The notes beneath the pieces were generated by a model that did not search any database, was not told the origin of the DNA, and saw only the letters and a list, made by a program, of their open reading frames with translations. A program made the translations under genes and the position numbers. A DNA stretch of 52,631 bases from Betaproteobacteria bacterium (lineage in GTDB: Bacteria; Pseudomonadota; Gammaproteobacteria; Burkholderiales; Casimicrobiaceae): the NCBI GenBank assembly GCA_005881895.1, contig VBCG01000055.1, forward strand, positions 56,485 through 109,115. Direction: 5' to 3'. This document shows, piece by piece, positions 37,283 to 48,373 of the stretch; the first letter of the stretch is position 1, and every line of letters starts with the position of its first letter.

Positions 37283-37918
37283 TTATTGCTTTCCGCCGTA
37301 CAGATACGGATTGGTTTCGGGCGAGTTGTACATCTTGAACTGCCGATAAACGCGCCAGAACGCGCGCCCTTCGCTGGCGAGCGACAGCAATCGATCGAAG
37401 CAGCTTGCCAGATCGGAACGCTGCACCTCGATCTGGCGCAGCTTTTCCCTGCAAACGCTGACGTGCTCGGCAGACACATCGCTGCGCCGTGTTTGCGCGT
37501 CCATGTGGAATCGTTTGAGCGAAAGGATCGACAGGCGATCGATGATCGCACCTGCGCTCTCGGAGTTGTGCCAGGCGTCGGGCATGATTGGAACGGACGC
37601 AAGCCGCGCCAGCAATGCCTCGTCCATTTTCTCGATCGCATCGTTGCGTTTCTGATTAAAACGATCGATCGCGCGTTTGTTCGCCGCGATGGCATTCGTG
37701 CCGACGTCGGTTCGCCGCGCCTGATCTTCTTCGTCCCATAGCCGAATGTTGCAGCGATGATTGGCCGCGACCGACGCCCAGACAGCGTCGTCGGCCGATG
37801 CGCTAGCCTGTGCCCCCTGTGCCCCCTGGGCCCACTGGGGCCAATCCTTGTCCGCAACGTGCCGGTCGTGAAACGCGCAAATCGCCTGGCTGGCCACGTC
37901 GGCGAAAACGATTGTCAT
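37283..37918 (-). CDS. DUF4254 protein in the LPS operon
   Basis: 211 residues, mostly helical and soluble, without signal or transmembrane helix. HRCNIRLWDEEDQARRTDVG, IAANKRAIDRFNQKRNDAIE and MPDAWHNSESAGAIIDRLSI are conserved-looking segments of DUF4254, whose biochemical role is unknown. The gene overlaps the following... upstream GT4 stop by 4 bp (ATGA) and precedes the O-antigen ligase, so it is almost surely part of LPS assembly. An AQGAQGAQ stretch near residue 32 comes from a 9-bp tandem repeat (37808–37825) and may vary in length. Confidence 0.85.
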   Translation of the reverse strand: MTIVFADVASQAICAFHDRHVADKDWPQWAQGAQGAQASASADDAVWASVAANHRCNIRLWDEEDQARRTDVGTNAIAANKRAIDRFNQKRNDAIEKMDEALLARLASVPIMPDAWHNSESAGAIIDRLSILSLKRFHMDAQTRRSDVSAEHVSVCREKLRQIEVQRSDLASCFDRLLSLASEGRAFWRVYRQFKMYNSPETNPYLYGGKQ

Positions 37919-39072
37919 CTAGCGGCACCCTCTTGCCTGTGCACCCGTTCGTGGTCGGGCCGCTCTGCGAGCGCGCGACGATACACGACCTCCATGCGAT
38001 CGAGCATGGTTTCCAGCCCGCACCGGGGCAGAACGAACGCTTGCGCATTGCCGGCCAGTCGCTGTCCCTCCGTCGGATTGGCGAGCAACGCGTCGATGGC
38101 TGCTGCAAGCGCTCTGGCATCCTTCGCGGGAACGACGCGTGCAGTTTCACCCTCGCGCGCGATTTCCGGAATTCCTCCGATCGGCGTCGTCACGCAGGGA
38201 ACCCGCGCGACCATCGCCTGCAACAGCGCTTGCGGCACGCCTTCGTTCGCATACGATGGCAGCGCAAAAACGTCGAATGCGGCGAGCCATGGCGCGACGT
38301 CCCGCTGCAGCCCCGCGAAGATCACGCGCTCGCCAAGCCCGAGCGCCTGTCGTTGCGCTTCCAGCGCCGCACGTTGCGGACCGTCTCCGACAATGACGAG
38401 CCGCGCATCGGCGCGCATCATCAGCGGCAATGCATCGAGCAGATGGCGATGGCCCTTCCAGCTTCGCAGCGTCGCGACGATGCCGATCAACGGCGCGTCA
38501 CGAGGAAGATCGAGCTCGCTTCGTGCTGTGGTTCGACTGCGCGGCGCGAATTGCGCCGTGTCGATGCCGGTCGGCACCGAATCGATGCGGCGCGGGTCGA
38601 TGCCGTTGTCGCGAATGAGCTGTTCGCGGAGCGCGTCGCCGGTCGTCACGATTCGCGCGGTGGCGCGCCGATACAACCACCGCGTCGCAGGATCGTTGGG
38701 CACGGCAATCGATACGTGACGCGTCCGCACGAGCACCGGACGCTCGTGCTGCCGCAATCCAAGCCAGCAGCAGGCCAGCGCCGAAAGCCAAGCGTCGGTC
38801 GAGCTGTGCGCGTTCACGATATCGACGCGTTTCCGCGCGAGAGACATGACGAGCGCGTGCGCGCCGCGCGGACGTTTGCGACCTATCGGCAATGCTACGG
38901 CGGGGACGCCGAAGCGCGGGGCCTCGGCGAGAATACGCGCGCCATCGGCCGCATACACAATGACGCGATGGCCTCGCGCGATGAAACCCGCCGCCTCCGT
39001 CAGCACGCGGATCTCCTGTCCGCCCCAGCCGTTGGACGCTTCGGTATGCGCAATCGATAGCGACGGACTCAC
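37915..39072 (-). CDS. Glycosyltransferase family 4 (LPS core/O-antigen)
   Basis: About 385 residues of a GT-B fold retaining glycosyltransferase. The acceptor half starts HTEASNGWGGQEIRVLTEAA, with the glycine-rich loop; the donor half contains GIVATLRSWKGHRHLLDALP and PSYANEGVPQALLQAMVARV, with the GT4 E-x7-E motif. It transfers a sugar from a nucleotide donor in LPS assembly on the cytoplasmic side; the sugar is unknown. The start GTG 39072, 7 bp after the msbA stop, gives normal length; ATG 39129 or 39147 would overlap msbA and add an unlike leader. Confidence 0.88.
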   Translation of the reverse strand: MSPSLSIAHTEASNGWGGQEIRVLTEAAGFIARGHRVIVYAADGARILAEAPRFGVPAVALPIGRKRPRGAHALVMSLARKRVDIVNAHSSTDAWLSALACCWLGLRQHERPVLVRTRHVSIAVPNDPATRWLYRRATARIVTTGDALREQLIRDNGIDPRRIDSVPTGIDTAQFAPRSRTTARSELDLPRDAPLIGIVATLRSWKGHRHLLDALPLMMRADARLVIVGDGPQRAALEAQRQALGLGERVIFAGLQRDVAPWLAAFDVFALPSYANEGVPQALLQAMVARVPCVTTPIGGIPEIAREGETARVVPAKDARALAAAIDALLANPTEGQRLAGNAQAFVLPRCGLETMLDRMEVVYRRALAERPDHERVHRQEGAAR

Positions 39073-39079
39073 GCGAGCG

Positions 39080-40822
39080 TTACGCAACGGCCGTTGCGGC
39101 GTTGAACTGGAGCCGGTGCAGACGCGCATAAACGCCGCCGCGCGCAATCAACTCGGCATGCGTGCCTTGTTCGACGACGCGTCCGCGCTCCAGCACGACG
39201 ATACGCACAGCGTGCTCGATCGTCGACAAACGGTGCGCGATGACCAGCGTCGTGCGGCCCTGCATCAGCGCGTCGAGCGCTTCCTGGACTTGGCGCTCCG
39301 ACTCGGAGTCGAGCGCGGACGTTGCTTCGTCGAGAATCAGAATGGGCGCGTCCTTGAGAATCGCGCGCGCGATCGCGATCCGCTGCCGCTGACCGCCCGA
39401 CAGTCGCACACCGTGCTCACCGACCGGCGTATCGAAGCCCTGCGGCATCGCGCGAATGAATTCGAGCGCATGCGCGGCAGCAGCAGCGCGTTCAATCGCT
39501 GCGCTCGGCGTTCCGCTCATCGCACCGTACGCGATATTGGCGGCGACCGTGTCGTCGAACAACATCACGTCCTGCGAGACGAGCGCGATCTGCGCCCGCA
39601 ACGATTTCAGCGTGAGTGTCGTCACGTCGTGACCGTCGATGAACAGCCGACCCGCCGTCGGCTCGTAAAACCGCGGTATCAGGTTGACGAGCGACGATTT
39701 GCCGCTACCCGAGCTGCCCACCAGCGCGACCGTTTCGCCGGGGCGTACCGTCATCGAAACATCGGTGAGCGCTTCGCGCTCGGCGCTCGCATAACGCAGC
39801 GCCACGCGGTCGAAGCGGAGGTCGCCGCGGGCGCGTTCCAGCGTCACCGTTCCGGTGTCGGGCTCCTCGTCGCGGTCGAGCAACCCGAAGATGCTCTCCG
39901 CCGCCGCGAGACCGCGCTGAATGGCCGCGTTGATGCCCGATAACGATTTCAGCCGCTCGAGCAGCGTCAGCAGCGCAACGAGGTACGACGCGAACATGCC
40001 GAGATCGAGCTTGCCGGTCTGGTTTTGGGCGAGCGCGACCCAGATGATGACGCCTACCGCGATCGCTGCGAGCACCTGCGTCAGCGGCGAGCTTGCCGCG
40101 CTGGCCGACGATTGTTTCGTCATCGAATTGCGCAGCGAGTTGGCCGCCTTGACGGCGCGCTCGCGCTCGTAGCGCTCGCCGCCGAATATGCGCACGATCC
40201 GATGGCCGCCGATCATTTCCTCGAGGACGTGCGTCATTGAGCCGGTACGCGATTGCACGTCGCGCGCGATCCGCCGCAGCCGCCGGCTGAAATAACGGAT
40301 CACGACGGCGACGATCGGCAGTACGAAGAAGGTCATCAGCGTAAGCCGCCAATTGATCCACATCAGCCAGCCGAAGCTCGCCGCGATCGTCAAGCTGCTC
40401 CGTATTGCCGTCGTGATCGTGCCGGAAGCCGCCTGGGCGAGCTGATGCGCATCGAACGTGAGCTTCGATTGCACGACGCCGGAAGGCGTGACGTCGTAAT
40501 ACGGCGTGGGGAGCTTCAGCAATTTGTCGGTCAGTTCGCGCCGCAGGTCGAACACGACGCGATGGCCGGTATACGCCATTCCATATTCGGAAATGAACGA
40601 GCCGATGCCGCGAAAGAGAAAGACGCCGATCACGGCAACGGGCAGCCACTGCGCGCGCACCGGATCGTTGGATTGGAACGTCTGCACGATCGGGATCACG
40701 AGCATGGCCATGATGAGGTCGCCGGCCGCGACGACGACCATGCCGACCACCGCGAGCGCAAAAGCCCACCAGTACGGGCGGACGTAGCGCAGTAGGCGAA
40801 GGTAGAGGTGATAGCCCGTCAT
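39080..40822 (-). CDS. msbA: Lipid A export ABC transporter
   Basis: 580 residues: six transmembrane helices (about 1–320), then an ATPase domain. Walker A is GSSGSGKSSLVNLIPRF, the signature LSGGQRQRIAIARAIL, Walker B ILILDEATSALDSE and the switch VIAHRLST. MsbA homodimers flip lipid A-core across the inner membrane. Its position among LPS glycosyltransferases fits MsbA rather than a drug exporter of the same fold. The adjacent GT4 gene follows after 7 bp, and the inverted repeat at 40845 lies just upstream. Confidence 0.95.
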   Translation of the reverse strand: MTGYHLYLRLLRYVRPYWWAFALAVVGMVVVAAGDLIMAMLVIPIVQTFQSNDPVRAQWLPVAVIGVFLFRGIGSFISEYGMAYTGHRVVFDLRRELTDKLLKLPTPYYDVTPSGVVQSKLTFDAHQLAQAASGTITTAIRSSLTIAASFGWLMWINWRLTLMTFFVLPIVAVVIRYFSRRLRRIARDVQSRTGSMTHVLEEMIGGHRIVRIFGGERYERERAVKAANSLRNSMTKQSSASAASSPLTQVLAAIAVGVIIWVALAQNQTGKLDLGMFASYLVALLTLLERLKSLSGINAAIQRGLAAAESIFGLLDRDEEPDTGTVTLERARGDLRFDRVALRYASAEREALTDVSMTVRPGETVALVGSSGSGKSSLVNLIPRFYEPTAGRLFIDGHDVTTLTLKSLRAQIALVSQDVMLFDDTVAANIAYGAMSGTPSAAIERAAAAAHALEFIRAMPQGFDTPVGEHGVRLSGGQRQRIAIARAILKDAPILILDEATSALDSESERQVQEALDALMQGRTTLVIAHRLSTIEHAVRIVVLERGRVVEQGTHAELIARGGVYARLHRLQFNAATAVA

Positions 40823-40844
40823 CGGCCAGGTAGGTCAAAAACCG

Positions 40845-40922
40845 AAGTAGGGTCAGAGACGACTTTCACGTTTGGTCCACAAGAGTGCCTATGATCGAGG
40901 AAAGTCGGCTCTGACCCTACTT
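40845..40922. repeat. TAGGGTCAGA-type long inverted repeat, copy 2
   Basis: The left arm at 40845–40867 (AAGTAGGGTCAGAG...GACTTTC) matches the reverse complement of the right arm at 40900–40922 at 22 of 23 positions; the loop is 32 nt. The TAG stop of the minus-strand GT4 gene (40917–40919) lies inside the right arm. It shares the outer core TAGGGTCAGA with the copy at 24338, while the inner arms differ, so these are members of a family rather than identical copies. It is inserted between two genes of the LPS operon. Confidence 0.9.
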
Positions 40923-42142
40923 TACAGAATCCTGCGACGATTTGATTTCCGTACTTACGGCGGCAATTGGTCGGGGCGCGGACATCCCCGACTTCGCGCC
41001 GCGCCGGCGCGCGACGCTCGCTTCGAGCAGTTCCTTGTAGAGCAGCACGAGCTGCAAAGTCATCGCCGGAGGGGAAAAAGGAAGCACGGCGCGGCGTGCA
41101 TTGGCGCCCATCCTCTCGCGCAATGCGCGGTCGTGCAACGCACGCATATGTGCGGCAAGGGCCACTGAATCGCGCGATGAGCAGATCAAGCCCGCATCCG
41201 CCCCGGTGACGAGCTCTGCCGCACCCGATTTCGTACTCGTGACGACCGGCAGCGCGCATGCCATCGCTTCGAGAACGGCGTTCGGCAGCGGATCATAAAG
41301 CGTCGGAAGCACGAATACGTCGGCGGCGCCAAAATAGCGCTTGGGGTCCTGCTGCGGTCCCGCGAAAGTCACGCGGCCGGCAACGCCGCACTCCCGTGCG
41401 TGCCGCGCATAGCGCGCCATCCGGCTCTCGCGTCCAACGATGATGAGATGCGAAGGCGGCGATAAGCTAGCGAGCGCATCGATTGCCGTGATGACGCCCT
41501 TGCGTTCGTAACCTGAGCCGACGAGCAGAAAGACGATCGCTTCGTCGGGGATGCCGTGATGCGCGCGTACCGCGGCACGATGGGCGCAGAGCGCCGGCGA
41601 AAAAACTTCCGCATCGACGGCGTTGTAAATGACGCGCAGCTTCGCATCGTCAACGCTGAAATTGAGCTTGATCTCATCGCGCACCATGTTGGAGTTGCAG
41701 ATGACCGTGGCAAGCGTCGGGCTTTCGAACAAAGCCCGTTCCTTCCACAACACATACCGGTGATAGGGGCTCGCCGTCGCCAAGAGACGCGCGAGCGAAC
41801 CTTGCCCTTTGGCGCGCTCCTCGAGCCACACTGCGTGTACGCCGTCACCGGCGCGAAACACGTCGCAGCAAGTCAGCCGCTCGTGCGACTGGACGAGCTC
41901 CGGCCGCGCGCGTCGGATTCTCCGGCAGACGGCATAACCGAAGCCGACATCGCGCCACAGTCTGCCGATGTGAAACGGATTGACGATTTGCGGCTCCATC
42001 AACTGCAGGTTCGTTTCGGGCCACTCGCGCGTATACAGCGTTATCGCAACGTTGCGCTCGAGCAACGCCTCCAACGCGTTCTCGATGAAGCGCTCGGCGC
42101 CACCGTACGGGGTGTAACGTTGGCGAACGATCGCGAGCCGCA

Positions 42143-42143
<1 letters not shown>
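40917..42143 (-). CDS. Glycosyltransferase family 4, WaaG-like
   Basis: 408 residues. RLAIVRQRYTPYGGAERFIE is the typical acceptor-side start of LPS core GT4 enzymes; LVQSHERLTCCDVFRAGDGV resembles WaaG. The donor half has FLLVGSGYERKGVITAIDAL and LPTLYDPLPNAVLEAMACAL with the E-x7-E pattern. It probably adds a hexose to the heptose region of the core; the sugar is inferred. ATG 42143 overlaps the heptosyltransferase stop (TAATG). The C-terminus (about the last 20 residues, ending SSQDSVK) runs into the inverted repeat, which supplies the stop and may have replaced the original end. Confidence 0.9.
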
Positions 42144-44331
<2,188 letters not shown>

Positions 44332-44376
44332 GCTCGACACGATTCTTGCCGGCGCGACCCTTTCGCGCGATCGAAC

Positions 44377-44946
44377 ATGGCGATGAAACCCGGCGAACGG
44401 CGAGACCAGATCCTGCAGACGCTCGCGGCGATGCTCCAGCACCCGCGTTGCGAAAAAGTGACGACGGCCGCACTGGCGGCGCGTCTTGACGTGTCGGAAG
44501 CGGCGCTTTATCGCCACTTCGCGAGCAAGGCGCAAATGTTCGAAGGTCTGATCGAGTTCATCGAATCGACGCTGTTTTCGCTCGTCAACAAGATCAACGC
44601 CGACACGCAGGACGGCGTCGCCCAAGCGGAGCAGACGGTGGTGATGCTGCTGTCCTTCGCCGAAAAGAATCCCGGAATGACGCGTGTGCTGATCGGCGAT
44701 GCGCTGGTGCACGAGGATGAACGGCTGCAAGCGCGGATCAATCAGCTGACGGACAAGCTCGAGGCCGCGCTGCGCCAGTCGTTGCGAATCGCGCAGGCCG
44801 CGAACGGCTGGCACGGCGATGCCAACGCGGACGCCGCGGTACTGATCTCGTATGTCATCGGGCGGTGGCAGCTTTTTGCGAAGACCGGATTCAAGCGTGT
44901 GCCGCAGGAAAGCTGGGACCTGCAACGCAAGTTCCTCTTCGGCTAG
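44377..44946 (+). CDS. slmA: Nucleoid occlusion factor SlmA
   Basis: 189 residues of the TetR family. The helix-turn-helix is VTTAALAARLDVSEAALYRH, then FASKAQMFEGLIEFIESTLF. FLFG at the C-terminus and the central ALVHEDERLQARINQLTDKL follow SlmA. It binds specific DNA sites and blocks FtsZ assembly over the nucleoid. Its position 45 bp after argB is common in betaproteobacteria. It is followed by repeat copy E. Confidence 0.93.
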   Translation: MAMKPGERRDQILQTLAAMLQHPRCEKVTTAALAARLDVSEAALYRHFASKAQMFEGLIEFIESTLFSLVNKINADTQDGVAQAEQTVVMLLSFAEKNPGMTRVLIGDALVHEDERLQARINQLTDKLEAALRQSLRIAQAANGWHGDANADAAVLISYVIGRWQLFAKTGFKRVPQESWDLQRKFLFG

Positions 44947-44952
44947 ACATGG

Positions 44953-45036
44953 ACCCCCACGCTCGCGGCTGTCGCCGCTACGCTCTGCCCTTTGCCCCAG
45001 AGGGGGAGCCCCCGCGCCTTGGCCCGACGGCGCGAA
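44953..45036 (-). repeat. Three-hairpin dispersed repeat, copy E
   Basis: Reverse-orientation copy running from ACCCCCACGCTCGCGGC to GACGGCGCGAA, between slmA and the secreted protein gene. The GCGGC/GCCGC stem is kept; the middle stem is weaker because CCCTTTGCCCC replaces the consensus. It is the only copy found outside the first 19 kb. Confidence 0.8.
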
Positions 45037-45055
45037 GGGCCACAAAGGATTGTCC

Positions 45056-46048
45056 GTGATCGTTACGTTTCGTATCGGTGCGGCCGCGGCGTTATGCGCC
45101 ATCGGCTGCATGTCCGCGATCGCGCAGACGCCGAGCCATCTATCCGACGCAGAGCCGGCGCCGCCGTCCCGGTGGGCCGCCGATGCCGGGCGTCTGGACG
45201 AGCAGATTCGGCTTCGTCTGTTGTCCGCCGACGATCCGCGTTCGCACTGGATTGCGGGACAGTTCGATGCGACTGACATTGCGTCGAAGGTCAAGCACTA
45301 TGCCGCCGCGCGCACGTCGGCACCACGAGAAAATCTCTACCTGGCCTCGCTCGCGATGGCGTGCTTGCAGCCGGTCCAGCCGACGCTGCCCGAATGCGAT
45401 GCCGTCGATCGACTCGCCGATTGGGCGACGCGCGATTCCGATAACGGTCTGCCAACCATGTTGCTGGCCGCGCGCGCCAGCAAGCGTGGCGACAACGATG
45501 CGACGATCGCGTATCTCGAGCTTGCGGCGGGAAAGCCGCGGTTCGACGAATATTCGTCGCGCGGCTGGCTTGAATACTGGCAGTACGTGATGACGTTTCC
45601 CGTGGACATCGACCGCGCGGCGAAAGCGGAGCTCGCGGCGGGCTATGGTGCCGCGCAGTCGCTGCCCGCGCTGGCGTTGGTGCCGGGCCCATGTCAGGCG
45701 CCCCCTGGCATTGCGGAAACGCGTCGCGGTGCGTGCGCGAAAGCGGGCGGCGCGATGGCCGAACGGAGTCTGGCGGCGACGTCGCGGACGATCGGCGTCG
45801 GGATCGCAGAGCGAAACGCCGCCGACGAGCGAGCGGCTCTGCGCGAACGAGCGAACCGTACGGCGCTACAGACGTTGCTGGCGCGTTGCGGCGATGACGA
45901 TCGTACGATGCTTACGCGACTCGAATCGCCCGATGCATCGATTCGAGCGCGCGCGGTCGACGGATGGGACAGGATCATTCTTGAAAAAGCGCGGGCCGGC
46001 GAGATTGCCGAATGCGAACGCCGGCTTGCCGCGCCGGCGCAGCGATAA
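45056..46048 (+). CDS. Secreted protein of unknown function
   Basis: 330 residues. A signal peptide (VTFRIGAAAALCAIGCMSAI then AQ) precedes a mostly helical, Ala/Arg-rich protein. Segments such as RENLYLASLAMACLQPVQPT and LPTMLLAARASKRGDNDATI suggest stacked helical (TPR/Sel1-like) packing, with paired Cys possibly forming disulfides. I do not recognise the family. The start is GTG 45056 with AAGGA about 6–10 nt upstream. It stands alone between slmA and convergent moeB, with a repeat just before it, so context says little. An A-C-containing signal region (IGCMSA) could also be read as a weak lipobox. Confidence 0.7.
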   Translation: MIVTFRIGAAAALCAIGCMSAIAQTPSHLSDAEPAPPSRWAADAGRLDEQIRLRLLSADDPRSHWIAGQFDATDIASKVKHYAAARTSAPRENLYLASLAMACLQPVQPTLPECDAVDRLADWATRDSDNGLPTMLLAARASKRGDNDATIAYLELAAGKPRFDEYSSRGWLEYWQYVMTFPVDIDRAAKAELAAGYGAAQSLPALALVPGPCQAPPGIAETRRGACAKAGGAMAERSLAATSRTIGVGIAERNAADERAALRERANRTALQTLLARCGDDDRTMLTRLESPDASIRARAVDGWDRIILEKARAGEIAECERRLAAPAQR

Positions 46049-46069
46049 GCTGAGCCGCGATCAACGTAG

Positions 46070-46819
46070 CTAACGGGATGCGCACACGGGACACGCCGGG
46101 TCGCGCGGGACGCGAACGTCGCGCCATTGCATCGTCAGCGCGTCGAGAATCAGCAACCTTCCCGCAAGTGTTTCGCCAACACCGGCAATCAGCTTGAGCG
46201 CTTCGCCGGCTTGCGTCGCGCCGACAATGCCGACGAGCGGCGCGAACACGCCCATCGTCGCGCACCGCGTTTCCTCCAGCTCGTCGCCTTCGCCGAACAG
46301 GCAGTGATAGCAAGGGCTGTCAGGCGAGCGAACATCGAACACCGCGATTTGTCCGTCGAAGCGCAGCGCCGCGCCCGACACAAGCGGCTTCCCCGCAGCG
46401 ACGCACGCGCGATTGATCGCATGGCGGGTTACAAAATTGTCGGTGCAATCGAGCACGACGTCGGCTTTCGCCACGAGCGGCGCCAATTCGGCTGCACCGA
46501 CTCGCGTCGCGACCTGATCAATCCTTACATCGGGATTGATTGCGGCAAGGCGCGCGGCAGCGGCATCGACCTTGGCGCGTCCGATATCCGGCGTCGCATA
46601 AAGAATCTGCCGCTGCAAATTGGTGAGATCGACGTGATCGGCATCGCATAACGTCAGCTTGCCGAGGCCGGCCGCCGCGAGAAAATGCGCCGCGGGGTTG
46701 CCGAGCCCGCCAACGCCGACGACGAGCGCATGCGCCGCGCCAAATTTGTCCTGCGCGTCCGGACCGAGCTCCGTCAGCAGAATATGGCGGCTGTAGCGAA
46801 GAAGCTGCGCGTCATCCAT
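46070..46819 (-). CDS. moeB: HesA/MoeB/ThiF-family adenylyltransferase
   Basis: 249 residues. It adenylates the C-terminal Gly of a ubiquitin-like sulfur carrier (MoaD or ThiS). The nucleotide site is LVVGVGGLGNPAAHFLAAAG, with DADHVDLTNLQRQILY and LDCTDNFVTRHAINRACV. Two Cys pairs (SPCYHCLF and PACPVCASR) bind zinc, and ETRCATMGV carries the likely catalytic Cys. MoeB and ThiF cannot be separated by sequence alone; the position after ctpA is common for moeB. The start is ATG 46819; the longer frame begins with TTG. Confidence 0.9.
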   Translation of the reverse strand: MDDAQLLRYSRHILLTELGPDAQDKFGAAHALVVGVGGLGNPAAHFLAAAGLGKLTLCDADHVDLTNLQRQILYATPDIGRAKVDAAAARLAAINPDVRIDQVATRVGAAELAPLVAKADVVLDCTDNFVTRHAINRACVAAGKPLVSGAALRFDGQIAVFDVRSPDSPCYHCLFGEGDELEETRCATMGVFAPLVGIVGATQAGEALKLIAGVGETLAGRLLILDALTMQWRDVRVPRDPACPVCASR

Positions 46820-46838
46820 TCTCGAATCGCCAAACGAC

Positions 46839-46864
46839 AACGCCCGGCGCGATGGCCGGGCGTT
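46839..46864 (-). terminator. Hairpin between ctpA and moeB
   Basis: AACGCCCGGC (46839–46848) and GCCGGGCGTT (46855–46864) form a perfect 10-bp stem with a 6-nt loop. On the minus strand it follows ctpA but is trailed only by GTCGTTT, a poor U-tract. On the plus strand it is followed by TTGTC. It may attenuate rather than end transcription into moeB. Confidence 0.6.
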
Positions 46865-46882
46865 TTGTCAAATAAGTTGCGA

Positions 46883-48373
46883 TCAGGGTTTTGTCGGCAC
46901 GGCCTGCGTTTGCGCAGCCTGCGCCTGCAGCGCCTTCGTCGACGTAATCACCGGCGCGCCCTTGAGCTGATTCAACGCCTGCTTCAATTGAAAGTCCTCG
47001 TCGGACCCGAAGTCGATTCGCGGGGGCGGCGGCGCAGCTTGCACGCCGTCGGGCGTCGTAGGCAGCGGGGGCTTGACCGGGGTTGTGACCGATGGATCGG
47101 CGGATGCGCCGGGCGGGGCGTTGCCGATTTTCTCGGCGGGCGCGTTGCGGATCGTCTTATCGAGCGTCTTCGCGGTGTCGAGATGATGCTCCAGGTTCGC
47201 TTCGCGGATGCGGTTGGCGGATTCGCGGCCATCGTCGACCTGCACATCCGGCTCGATACCCTTGGCCTGGATCGAACGCCCGGACGGCGTGTAATAGCGG
47301 GCCGTCGTCAGCTTGAGTCCCGCGTTATTGCCCAGCGGAAGAATCGTTTGCACCGAGCCTTTGCCGAATGTTTGCGCGCCCATCACGGTGGCGCGCTTGT
47401 GATCCTGCAGCGCGCCCGCGACGATTTCCGATGCCGAAGCGGTGCCGCCGTCGACCAGCACGACCATCGGCACTTTCTTGACGGCGGCCGGGACATCGCG
47501 GAAATAATCGTCGCCGCGACGCACATAGTTATCCTTGTTGGCGGTGAGGCGCATCCGCGCGTCCGCCGTGCGGCCGTCGGTGTAGACGACCAGCGCATCC
47601 TTCGGCAGAAACGCTGCCGACACGGCGACGGCCTGATTCAGCAACCCGCCCGGGTCGGAACGCACGTCGAGCACGAGCCCCTTGAGATCACCCTGCTGCT
47701 TGTAGAGGTCGCGGATCGCGGCGGCGAGATCTTCGCCGGTGCGGTCTTGAAACTGGCGGATGCGAATGTAGCCGTAACCGGGTTCCGGCGATTTGTAGCG
47801 TACGCTCTTGACGTTGATTTCTTCACGCGTGAGCGTGAAATTGAGCGGCGACTCGGTATCTTTGCGCACCACTGTCAGCACGACCGTCGTACCCGGCTTG
47901 CCGCGCATATGGTCAACCGCCTTGGAGAGCGGCATGCCGCGCGTGACGAGGTCGTCGATCTTGACGATCAAATCGCCGGACTTGATACCGGCGCGAAACG
48001 CCGGCGTGTCCTCGATCGGCGAAATGACGCGGACGACGCCGTCCTCGACGCCGACTTCGATGCCGAGTCCGCCGAATTTACCTTGCGTGGAGACCTGCAG
48101 TTCCTTGAATGCATCCGCATCGAGGAAGTCGGAATGCGGGTCGAGCCCGTGCACCATTCCGTTGATCGCTTCCTTGATCAGCTTGTCGTCGGAAACCGGC
48201 TCGACGTAATCGCTCTTGATCTTGCCGAACACCGCCGACAGGAGTTGCAGATCCTCATAAGGAATCGGCAGGCGCGACTCGCGTTGCGCGAATACCGAAA
48301 GATTCAGGCTGAGCAAGAGTCCCAGCACCGTCCCCAACCCGACCAAACCCGCCTTCTTCAAACCATCGCGCAT
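46883..48373 (-). CDS. ctpA: C-terminal processing protease (S41 family)
   Basis: 496 residues. An N-terminal membrane segment (GLVGLGTVLGLLLSLNLSVF) leads to a PDZ domain (about 90–175; GGLGIEVGVEDGVVRVISPI, AGIKSGDLIVKIDD) and the S41 protease core. VLVDGGTASASEIVAGALQD carries the catalytic Ser, and TFGKGSVQTILPL the Lys. A Pro/Ala-rich tail of about 100 residues follows. It trims or degrades periplasmic proteins at their C-termini, often peptidoglycan hydrolases. It follows gpmI in direction, after a 397-bp gap. Confidence 0.95.
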   Translation of the reverse strand: MRDGLKKAGLVGLGTVLGLLLSLNLSVFAQRESRLPIPYEDLQLLSAVFGKIKSDYVEPVSDDKLIKEAINGMVHGLDPHSDFLDADAFKELQVSTQGKFGGLGIEVGVEDGVVRVISPIEDTPAFRAGIKSGDLIVKIDDLVTRGMPLSKAVDHMRGKPGTTVVLTVVRKDTESPLNFTLTREEINVKSVRYKSPEPGYGYIRIRQFQDRTGEDLAAAIRDLYKQQGDLKGLVLDVRSDPGGLLNQAVAVSAAFLPKDALVVYTDGRTADARMRLTANKDNYVRRGDDYFRDVPAAVKKVPMVVLVDGGTASASEIVAGALQDHKRATVMGAQTFGKGSVQTILPLGNNAGLKLTTARYYTPSGRSIQAKGIEPDVQVDDGRESANRIREANLEHHLDTAKTLDKTIRNAPAEKIGNAPPGASADPSVTTPVKPPLPTTPDGVQAAPPPPRIDFGSDEDFQLKQALNQLKGAPVITSTKALQAQAAQTQAVPTKP

